Shown: positions 14,730 to 21,035 of the stretch, piece after piece
How positions within the stretch are numbered: position 1 is the stretch's first letter
How the letters are laid out: the number at the start of each line of letters is the position of its first letter
Assembly: GCA_937873245.1 (NCBI GenBank)
Contig: CALMVY010000368.1
Span: 1 to 33,272 of the forward strand
Origin: an uncultured Arthrobacter sp.
Lineage (GTDB): Bacteria; Actinomycetota; Actinomycetes; Actinomycetales; Micrococcaceae
Direction: 5' to 3'
Length of the DNA: 33,272 nt
The notes under the pieces: generated by a model
What the model saw: only the letters and a program-made list of their open reading frames with translations
Databases searched by the model: none
Told to the model about the DNA's origin: nothing
Made by a program: the position numbers and the translations under genes

Positions 14730-16115
14730 GTGAAAGTACTGATCGTCGGAGCAGGTCCGGCAGGGTCCACCGCCGCCTATTACCTGGCCCAGGCAGGCAT
14801 CGACGTCACGGTGCTGGAAAAGACCAGCTTTCCCCGCGAAAAGGTCTGCGGCGACGGGCTCACGCCCCGCGCCGTCCGCGAGATCCAGAAGCTGGGCCTG
14901 CCGCACGCCGAAGCCGACGGCTGGCGCCGCAACAAGGGCCTGCGCCTGCTGGCCGGCGGCCGCAGCATTGAACTTCCCTGGCCCGAGGTCTCCGATTTCC
15001 CGCAGTACGGACTGATCCGGACCCGTCTGGGCTTCGACGAGGAACTGGCCCGGCACGCCCAGTCCGCGGGCGCCGTCGTGCTGGAACGGCACAGCGTCAC
15101 CGAGGCCCTGCGTTCCGACGGCGGCCGCGTCACCGGGGTCCGCGCCGCACTGCTGGACGACGCCGGGCGCAAGACCGGCGAGACCCGGGACTTCACCGCC
15201 GACGTCGTCCTCGCGGCGGACGGCAACTCGACCCGCACCGCGGTCTCGCTCGGCATCCGGAAGCGCGACGACCGGCCGCTCGGCGTCGCCGTCCGCACCT
15301 ACTTCACGTCGCCGCGGCACGACGACGACTGGATGGAAGGCTGGCTGGAGCTGCCCGGCCGCGACGGCAAGCTGCTGCCCGGCTACGGCTGGGTGTTCGG
15401 CGTCGGCGACGGCACCTCCAACGTGGGCCTCGGCATCCTGAACTCGTCCAAGGAATTCGGCAAGTTGGACTACAAGCAGGTCCTGCGCGAATGGACCGCC
15501 GGCATGCCCGCCGAGTGGGGCTTCACCCCGGAGAACCAGGTCGGCGAGATCCGCGGCGCCGCGCTGCCCATGGGCTTCAACCGCACCCCGCACTACTCGC
15601 CGGGCCTGCTGCTGCTGGGCGACGCCGGCGGCATGGTCTCCCCGTTCAACGGCGAGGGCATCTCCTACGCGATGGAGTCGGCCCGTTTTGCGGCCGAGTT
15701 CATCATCGATGCTGCGTCCCCTTCTTCGTCCCGTTCGGCGTCCCCTTCTGCTTCCGGCGGGTGGGGCGTTTCCGACGTCGATGCCCGGCTTGCGGGGTAC
15801 GCGGACTACGTGCGGGACCAGTGGGGTTCGCACTTCACCCTGGGCCGCGCCTTCGCCGCCCTGATCGGCAAGCCGGCCGTGATGAAACTGGCCCTCCGGA
15901 CGGGTATGCCCATTCCTGTGCTCATGCGGTTCGTGGTGCGGTTGCTGGCCAACCTGACCGATCCCGCGGCCAAGGGCCTCGAGGACCGCGTTATCCGGGT
16001 CCTGGAATCGCTGGTCCCGGCGACGTCCAACCAGGGGCCGTCCGGTACGCCCGGCACTTCGCACTCCAGCGCCGACTCCGCGGATTCCGCAACAAAAGTT
16101 AGGGTTAACCCGTGA
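14730..16115 (+). CDS. Geranylgeranyl-reductase-family FAD oxidoreductase, MenJ-like
   Basis: The 461-residue flavoprotein starts with the dinucleotide-binding motif VLIVGAGPAGSTAAYYLAQAG and has EKTSFPREKVCGDGLTPRA, an FAD-binding AADGNSTRTAV and the late GDAGGMVSPFNGEGISYAME. This matches geranylgeranyl reductases; in mycobacteria the relative MenJ saturates one isoprene unit of menaquinone. The gene lies between ubiE and the polyprenyl synthase, which supports that role and the partly saturated MK(H2) expected in Arthrobacter relatives. The GTG start at 14730 follows ubiE by 12 nt. A Ser-rich insertion (SPSSSRSASPSASGG, about 15715-15765) interrupts the C-terminal part, and the last 30 residues are low complexity. 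The stop codon overlaps the next start by 4 nt. Confidence 0.85.
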   Translation: MKVLIVGAGPAGSTAAYYLAQAGIDVTVLEKTSFPREKVCGDGLTPRAVREIQKLGLPHAEADGWRRNKGLRLLAGGRSIELPWPEVSDFPQYGLIRTRLGFDEELARHAQSAGAVVLERHSVTEALRSDGGRVTGVRAALLDDAGRKTGETRDFTADVVLAADGNSTRTAVSLGIRKRDDRPLGVAVRTYFTSPRHDDDWMEGWLELPGRDGKLLPGYGWVFGVGDGTSNVGLGILNSSKEFGKLDYKQVLREWTAGMPAEWGFTPENQVGEIRGAALPMGFNRTPHYSPGLLLLGDAGGMVSPFNGEGISYAMESARFAAEFIIDAASPSSSRSASPSASGGWGVSDVDARLAGYADYVRDQWGSHFTLGRAFAALIGKPAVMKLALRTGMPIPVLMRFVVRLLANLTDPAAKGLEDRVIRVLESLVPATSNQGPSGTPGTSHSSADSADSATKVRVNP

Positions 16116-17212
16116 CCAACTCTGCAGACCAAAGCTGGACGCACGCCGGACACGGCCTGCCGAGCTCTGAACCCGACCTCAACACCACCGCCATCGCCAC
16201 CGGATTGCAGCTGCCGGCCGGCTTCGCCGCGATCGCGGGTGACCCCGAACTCGGGCCGGCCATCACCACCAACCTGGCCCGTGTGGAGAAGAAGCTCCGC
16301 GAGGCCATTGCCAACTCGGATCCGCTGGCTGACGCGACGTCGCGCCACCTCGTGGAAGCCGGCGGCAAACGCATCCGCCCTCTCCTGACCCTGCTCTGCG
16401 CCCACCTGGGCGACGCCTCCCTGCCTGCCGTGGTGCAGGCCGCCGTCGTCGTCGAACTGACCCACCTGGCGACGCTCTACCACGACGACGTGATGGACTC
16501 CGCGCCGTTCCGCCGGGGCGCCCCCACGGCGCACGAGGTCTGGGGGAACTCCGTCGCCGTCCTGACCGGCGACCTGATCTTTGCCCGGGCTTCCATTTTG
16601 GTTTCCGAACTCGGTTCCCGTGCCCTCGGCATCCAGGCCCGCACTTTTGAGCGGCTGTGCCTGGGCCAGCTGCACGAAACCGTGGGGCCGCGCCCGGATG
16701 AAGACCCGGTGGAGCACTACCTGTCCGTGATCGCCGATAAGACGGGCTCGCTGGTGGCCGCCTCCGGGCAGCTCGGCGCGATCTTCTCGGGTGCCGATGA
16801 AGCCTACGAACCGATGCTCGTCGAGTACGGCGAAAAGGTGGGCGTCGCCTTCCAGCTCGCCGACGACGTCATCGACGTCACCGGCGTCAAGGTCAAGTCC
16901 GGCAAGTCCCCGGGCACCGACCTGCGCGAAGGTGTGCCGACGCTGCCCGTGCTGCTGCTGCGCAACGCCGCCCGCGACGGGGACCAGTCCGCCGTCGAAC
17001 TCCTGAAGCTCATCGACGGTGACCTCAGCACGGATGAGGCCCTCGCAGCCGCCGTCGCCGGCCTGCGGGAGCACCCCGTGACGGCGGAATCCTGGGTGGT
17101 GGCCCGTGCCTGGGCCGATGAGGCGATAGCCGCCCTCGCGCCGCTGCCCGAGGGAGTGGTGAAGGACTCGCTGACCAACTTCGCGCTGGCCGTGGTGGAC
17201 CGCGCCAGCTGA
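16112..17212 (+). CDS. Polyprenyl diphosphate synthase (menaquinone side chain)
   Basis: The 366-residue trans-prenyltransferase condenses isopentenyl diphosphate onto allylic primers. It has GGKRIRPLL, the first aspartate-rich motif in LYHDDVMDSAPFRRGAPTAH, LTGDLIFARASIL, a KTGSLVAASGQLGAIFSGA segment and the second motif in AFQLADDVIDVTG, then GTDLREGVPTLPVLL. These are the marks of the hepta-/nonaprenyl class; chain length cannot be read off. The GTG at 16112 overlaps the MenJ-like stop by 4 nt, and a strong terminator follows. The first 45 residues (before AAIAGDPELGPAI) are not part of the fold. It presumably supplies the tail for the quinone made by the flanking men genes. Confidence 0.9.
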   Translation: MTNSADQSWTHAGHGLPSSEPDLNTTAIATGLQLPAGFAAIAGDPELGPAITTNLARVEKKLREAIANSDPLADATSRHLVEAGGKRIRPLLTLLCAHLGDASLPAVVQAAVVVELTHLATLYHDDVMDSAPFRRGAPTAHEVWGNSVAVLTGDLIFARASILVSELGSRALGIQARTFERLCLGQLHETVGPRPDEDPVEHYLSVIADKTGSLVAASGQLGAIFSGADEAYEPMLVEYGEKVGVAFQLADDVIDVTGVKVKSGKSPGTDLREGVPTLPVLLLRNAARDGDQSAVELLKLIDGDLSTDEALAAAVAGLREHPVTAESWVVARAWADEAIAALAPLPEGVVKDSLTNFALAVVDRAS

Positions 17213-17259
17213 TGTTTGCGGGTTGATTTCCCGCCGGAGCGGCTGCCAGTCTTAAACGG

Positions 17260-17317
17260 AATGGCCCCGGTTCCTCACAACGTTTCGAGTCATCCGTTGT
17301 GCGGAACCGGGGCCATT
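17260..17317 (+). terminator. Terminator after the prenyl diphosphate synthase gene
   Basis: A 23-bp stem with one mismatch pairs 17260-17282 (arm AATGGCCCCGGTTCC then TCACAACG) with 17295-17317, leaving a 12-nt loop. A short TTTCT follows. It ends the ubiE - menJ - prenyl synthase unit. From here to 17449 I see nothing else. Confidence 0.8.
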
Positions 17318-17449
17318 TCTCCGTTCGCATCAGATTCACCGGAGGCATTTAGTGAACCCATGAATGAGCTTATGACAGAAATGTCATGCTGTCTAGGGCG
17401 GCTGTAAATTTGTTTGTCACAGGTCTTCGGGTGTGGGTCCTAGTCGTGT

Positions 17450-17518
17450 GGGGGCACATTGCCGAGGCGCGGGCCGGAATCCCGCTTGCGTGGCGGCGTG
17501 TCCGTGTCGAAGTGCCCC
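17450..17518 (+). repeat. ~70-bp palindromic-ended repeat, copy 1
   Basis: It begins GGGGGCACATTGCCG and ends GGCGGCGTGTCCGTGTCGA then AGTGCCCC. The ends are inverted repeats of each other (GGGGCACATTG against CGAAGTGCCCC, imperfect). Four more copies occur at 18450, 18653, 18875 and, inverted, 30911. No ORF is carried. The surrounding gap 17319-17593 contains no supported gene. Confidence 0.6.
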
Positions 17519-17593
17519 TTGCTCGCCGCGGAGTTGTCCACATGGCACAACCTGCGTGCGTACTGCAGGCCGCTGCCGGGGCACATTGGCGGA

Positions 17594-18429
17594 ATGAACA
17601 TTGCCAATTTCCTGGGCGCGCGGGGAGGTACGGCGGGCACTGCTGACCTCGGGCGGCCGGATTCACCCGGTATCGGGTTGGCCTGGCTGTGGCTGAGGGC
17701 ACCATCGTCAGGATCCGTCGCGGACACTATGCGTTGCCCCGCGAAGCCTCGGCCCTGCGCGATGCACGCGAGGCCGGAGGGCTGCTGACTTGTGTCTCCG
17801 CGGCGCCCAGTTACGGGTTGTGGACACTGGTCTCTCCCTCGAAGTTGCACCTCTGCGTCGGGCATAGGGCAACCCCGCCTGGCACCGTGGCACACGGCCG
17901 CTGCCGGCATCCTCGGCACCCGTGGCTTCCCGTTGCCGGGCTGGCCGACGTCCTGATCCATGCCTTGCATTGTTTGCCGGAATTGGAGGCGCTCGTTATG
18001 GTCCAGAGTGCCGCGGGCCGCGGCGACATCAGCTTGCCATTCCTGCGCGCCAAACTCGGGGGCAACCGCAACGCGCGCGCCAGGGCGGTGCTGGACCTGG
18101 TCATTCCCCGCGCCGACTCACTGCTGGAGGTTCTCGCCAACATAGTCTTTCTGCGGGCCGGGCTGCGGGTGCGCCGGCACGTCGAAATCCCCGGCGTGGG
18201 TGAGGTGGACTTCCTTGTCGAGGACTGCCTCATTGTGGAGACCGACGGTGAATCGCATCTGGAGCCGCGGCAGGTCAAGAAGGACAGGGGCCGGAACAAC
18301 GCCAGCCTGGCCGCAGGCTACCTGTCGCTCAGGTTCGGCTACGACCTGGTGGTCCACCACCCCGAGCGGATGCTTGCGCAGGTCCTCGCGGTGCTGGAGC
18401 AGCGGCGCCGGGGTGCATTCGGGCCGTAG
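17594..18429 (+). pseudogene. AbiEi-type N-terminus plus DUF559-like nuclease-fold protein, apparent frameshift near 17650
   Basis: An ATG at 17594 (MNIANFLGARGGTAGTADL) with GGCGGA upstream opens a reading frame whose logical continuation, RAAGFTRYRVGLAVAEGTIV, lies in the next frame from c17650. One C appears to be missing at CTC/GGG. The downstream frame is intact from GTG 17689 to 18429 (246 residues). The N-terminal part resembles the AbiEi antitoxin winged-helix region (VAEGTIVRIRRGHYALP). The C-terminal part resembles the DUF559/Vsr PD-(D/E)XK fold (DSLLEVLANIVF, GEVDFLVEDCLIVETDGESH, DRGRNNASLAAGYLSLRFGY). Such proteins are common and poorly characterised in actinobacteria. The frameshift may be real decay or a base-call error. 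Palindromic repeats surround the gene. Confidence 0.6.
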
Positions 18430-18449
18430 GAGCGGATCGCGGCGGCCGG

Positions 18450-18522
18450 CCGGGGCTACTTTGAGGCCTCAGCCATGGATTCCCCGTTGGACGGCGGTGT
18501 GTCCGTGTCAATGTGCCCCCGG
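18450..18522 (+). repeat. ~73-bp palindromic-ended repeat, copy 2
   Basis: The copy runs from CCGGGGCTACTTTGA to TCAATGTGCCCCCGG; these 15-nt ends are inverted repeats matching at 12 positions. It contains GGCGGTGTGTCCGTGTCAAT. Similarity with copy 3 extends another ~15 bp (GCTGAGCCAG). The 563-bp gap 18430-18992 consists of copies 2-4 and unremarkable spacer; an ORF at 18475-18750 is created by the repeats. Confidence 0.65.
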
Positions 18523-18652
18523 ATTGCTGAGCCAGGAGTTCGGGGCGGCGTTGGGAGTCCTGTGCGATTACCCCGGGCAGTGGCTGGGATGCTCACCGTG
18601 CTGGAACACGTCGGAGCCTGTCTTGGCTGCGAAGCGAGGTTGCGGCTGCCGT

Positions 18653-18726
18653 CCGGGGCTACTTTGAGGGCTGATGAGGGGATTCCCGGGCTGGGTGGCG
18701 GTGTGTCCGTGTCAATGTGCCCCCGG
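18653..18726 (+). repeat. ~74-bp palindromic-ended repeat, copy 3
   Basis: The ends are CCGGGGCTACTTTGA and TCAATGTGCCCCCGG. The interior GGCTGATGAGGGGATTCCCG is shared exactly with copy 4, and GGTGGCGGTGTGTCCGTGTC is the common right half. Confidence 0.7.
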
Positions 18727-18874
18727 ATCGCTGAGCCAGAGGCGTGGTAGCTGTTGCCGGGGTGAGGGGGATAGCGGCGCCCCGGCGTCGTCGTCTGGTC
18801 TGGCTGCAAGGTGAGCCCGGGCGGCTTGCTGGCTAGGGGTGCGTTGCAGCCGTAAGCGAGCCCGCATCCGCGAT

Positions 18875-18948
18875 CGGGGGCTACTTTGAGGGCTGATGAG
18901 GGGATTCCCGGGCCGGGCGGCGGCGTGTCCGTGTCAAAGTGCCCCCGG
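18875..18948 (+). repeat. ~74-bp palindromic-ended repeat, copy 4
   Basis: The copy runs from CGGGGGCTACTTTGA to TCAAAGTGCCCCCGG, the best-matched pair of inverted ends in the family. It lies just beyond the 3' end of the minus-strand SUKH gene, where it could act as a transcription terminator. Confidence 0.7.
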
Positions 18949-18992
18949 ACCGCCGAGGTCGTGGGGCGGCGCCGGAAGCGGAACCCCTGCGT

Positions 18993-19421
18993 TTAGTCCT
19001 CGTCGTCGTCGTTGAACGCCCACTCGAACATGTCGAAGACGAACTCGGAGAAGGTCCCTTCCTCGCTTTTCCACTGGCCGCGGGCGTTGTTGCGGCGGTA
19101 CACGATCGGGTCCGGGACGCTGAGGTCTCCGACCCGGAAACCCCAGGTGAACTGTTCTTCCTCGTCCTCGAGGAACATGAGGAAGCCTTCGTCATCAACT
19201 TCGAGCTCTTCGGGGTCCCAGAAGTAGTGGAACGCCTCCATGATGTCCTCGCAGCCGCCCACCGCGAGGTAGAACTCCCGCAATACCAGCGGCACCTGGA
19301 ACTGGTGCTCGGCGAGGGCCGCATCCAGCTCGTCAGCCGGGAGGCCATCTTCTTCCTGCCATTCGTCTTCGAGATACTTCGGAACAAGCGCGCGGAACTT
19401 CTCGAGGAACATGTCAGTCAT
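18993..19421 (-). CDS. SMI1/KNR4 (SUKH) family protein
   Basis: The 142-residue acidic protein resembles the SUKH superfamily: VPLVLREFYLAVGG as the core helix-turn, EELEVDDEGFLMFLEDEEEQ as the beta region, then FTWGFRVGDLSVPDPIVYRR and the acidic end FEWAFNDDDED. SUKH proteins include many immunity proteins of polymorphic toxin systems but also housekeeping members. No toxin gene is visible beside it. The start at 19421 (MTDMFLEKFR) follows the TRIC stop by 14 nt with GGATAAG upstream, so the two are probably co-transcribed. A longer upstream frame overlaps the TRIC gene and was not used. The family call is moderate; the function is unknown. Confidence 0.7.
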   Translation of the reverse strand: MTDMFLEKFRALVPKYLEDEWQEEDGLPADELDAALAEHQFQVPLVLREFYLAVGGCEDIMEAFHYFWDPEELEVDDEGFLMFLEDEEEQFTWGFRVGDLSVPDPIVYRRNNARGQWKSEEGTFSEFVFDMFEWAFNDDDED

Positions 19422-19435
19422 GGTTCTTATCCTAG

Positions 19436-20107
19436 CTAATCCTTGGCCCCGCCATCCCCAGTATCCAGGCCAAGGCGGTGCCAGCCGCGGACGGCCAACG
19501 GAACGTGCCATTTGCGCCGCCAGGCCGTGACCCGGAAGGCGAAAACGATGGCAGCCACGGCGCCTGCGGTGACCGCATTGAACGTGCCGGTGACGGACAG
19601 CAGCACGGTCAGGGCAGCCCCGGCAAACGCCGGCAGGGCGTAGAGATCCTTGGGGTCGAACAGCTGCGGAACCTCATTGGCGGTGATGTCGCGCAGCAGG
19701 CCGCCGCCCACCGCCGTCGTCACCCCGAGGAGCACCGCCGCAATGGGGTTCATGCCCGCCTCCACCGCCTTGAGCGACCCGGTGATGCAGAACAAGGCCA
19801 GTCCGCCGGCGTCGAACAGCACCAGCAGGGAAGTGAAGCGCTGGACGCTGGAGAAGAGGAAATACACCAGCACCGTGGCGAGCAACGGGGGCGCCAGATA
19901 GGCCGGGTTGGTGAAGGCCGTGGGCGGACCCGCGTTGATGACGATGTCGCGGATGACGCCGCCGCCCAGGCTGACAACGGAGGCCAGCAGCAGGGAGCCG
20001 ATGATGTCGAACTGCTTCCGCGCCGCGAGCAGGGATCCTGAGACCGCGAAGAAGAAGACGCCGGCCAGGTCCAGCCAGATCAGGACCGCGCTAAAGGAAA
20101 AAGTCAT
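19436..20107 (-). CDS. TRIC/YicG-type cation channel family protein (UPF0126)
   Basis: The 223-residue membrane protein has about seven hydrophobic segments and the internally duplicated family motif GGG-x-x-RD: LGGGVIRDIVINAGPPTAF in the first repeat and VGGGLLRDITANEVPQLF in the second. This is the hallmark of bacterial TRIC (trimeric intracellular cation) channels, formerly UPF0126/YicG. A basic tail (RRKWHVPLAVRGWHR) follows the last TM. The start is placed at 20107 (MTFSFSAVLIWLDLAG); the 43 upstream in-frame residues overlap the divergent chelatase start and lack a ribosome site. The physiological ion and role are unknown. It probably shares a transcript with the downstream SUKH gene. 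Confidence 0.85.
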   Translation of the reverse strand: MTFSFSAVLIWLDLAGVFFFAVSGSLLAARKQFDIIGSLLLASVVSLGGGVIRDIVINAGPPTAFTNPAYLAPPLLATVLVYFLFSSVQRFTSLLVLFDAGGLALFCITGSLKAVEAGMNPIAAVLLGVTTAVGGGLLRDITANEVPQLFDPKDLYALPAFAGAALTVLLSVTGTFNAVTAGAVAAIVFAFRVTAWRRKWHVPLAVRGWHRLGLDTGDGGAKD

Positions 20108-20168
20108 GGAGCGTCCCGGTCGAATCTCGAGGGGCGGATGGGGCGGCTCCAAGGTTACGCTAACGGCT

Positions 20169-20903
20169 ATGAATAGCCCCATCCTGATCGCCTGCGCCCA
20201 CGGCACCTCGAGCACAGAGGGTGCTGCCGAAGTCAACGCCCTGCGCGACGGGATCGCCGCGCTCCGGCCGGGACTCTACGTCCGGGAGGCCTACGTCGAC
20301 GTCCAGGAACCCGAGCTGCCGGCCGTCGTGGCGGGCCTCCCTGCGGGGGAGGCCGCCGTCGTCGTCCCGCTGCTGCTCAGCGTCGGCTACCACGTCAAGG
20401 TGGACATCGCGCGGGCCGTCAAGAGCCGGCCGGACACCCGCGCCGCCGCTCCGCTGGGGCCCGATCCGCGGCTCGCGGCGCTGCTGGACCAGCGGCTCCG
20501 GGAAGCCGGCGTGACCGACAACGACGCCGTGATCCTCGCCGCTGCCGGTTCCTCCGACCCCACCGCCGCGCAGAATGTCGAAGAACTTGCAGGCCAGCTC
20601 CGAGCCCTGCGCTCCAACCGCATCGTGGCCGCGTACGGCGCCTCGGCGAAACCCTCCGTGCCCGACGCCGTGGCCATGCTCCGCGAGGAGGCGGCGGGCG
20701 GCGCCGGTGCCGGGGAGTCCGCCGGGGGAGTGGACCTGGGTGGCCGCGTGGTCATCGCCGCCTACATGCTGGCCCCGGGGTTCTTCCATGACCAGCTCGC
20801 CAAGGCCGGCGCGGACCTCGTCACGGCGCCGCTGCTGCCGTCCCCGGTGCTCGCCGAAATCGCGCTGGAACGCTACGACGCCGCCCTCGCGGCGGGAGGC
20901 TGA
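20169..20903 (+). CDS. CbiX-like sirohydrochlorin chelatase
   Basis: The 244-residue product starts MNSPILIACAHGTSSTEG, with the chelatase His in the first strand, and has LLLSVGYHVKVDIARAV with a second His, as in CbiX/SirB enzymes that insert Fe or Co into sirohydrochlorin. A second half-domain (VILAAAGSSDPTAAQNV, VIAAYMLAPGFFHDQLAKAG) gives the two-domain architecture. A Gly/Ala-rich loop lies near 20690-20725. It stands upstream of the siroheme-dependent sulfite reductase, so Fe insertion for siroheme is the likely role, completing what the CysG fusion encoded at 31076 begins. TACGCT (20156-20161) lies seven bases before the ATG and no ribosome site is seen, so the gene looks leaderless. 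CDS end to sir start is 132 bp. Confidence 0.85.
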   Translation: MNSPILIACAHGTSSTEGAAEVNALRDGIAALRPGLYVREAYVDVQEPELPAVVAGLPAGEAAVVVPLLLSVGYHVKVDIARAVKSRPDTRAAAPLGPDPRLAALLDQRLREAGVTDNDAVILAAAGSSDPTAAQNVEELAGQLRALRSNRIVAAYGASAKPSVPDAVAMLREEAAGGAGAGESAGGVDLGGRVVIAAYMLAPGFFHDQLAKAGADLVTAPLLPSPVLAEIALERYDAALAAGG

Positions 20904-20977
20904 AAGGCCCCGCACCATGCACAGCACCCCCGCCGCTTCAAGGCTCGCCGACGCTTCGTGACGAAATATTGCCCTAG

Positions 20978-21035
20978 GTGACTCAGGGTTTCCGGACCTT
21001 TGTGACGGCTTTACGGCCCGCCCTACAGTCGATCC
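20978..21035 (+). promoter_or_regulatory. Sulfur-regulon promoter/operator block, sir copy
   Basis: The block begins GTGACTCAGGGTTTCC, continues GGACC, then TTGTGA (-35, 21000-21005), 18 bp and TACAGT (-10, 21024-21029), and ends seven bases later at the ATG. GTGA is exactly 58 nt before the ATG, as in the ssu-leader and cysG copies. It implies a leaderless sir mRNA and a shared regulator. Confidence 0.65.

Noticed and set aside
13857..16064. 735-residue minus-strand ORF
   Set aside because: It is the GC-rich antisense shadow of ubiE and the MenJ-like gene; the plus-strand genes carry all recognisable motifs.
18475..18750. Possible 91-residue ORF between repeats
   Set aside because: It reads through two repeat copies (GGVSVSMCPRIAEP twice) and has no other support.
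18450..18948. CRISPR array
   Set aside because: The copies are about 200 bp apart with variable interiors and inverted ends; spacing and unit size do not fit a CRISPR and no cas gene is present.
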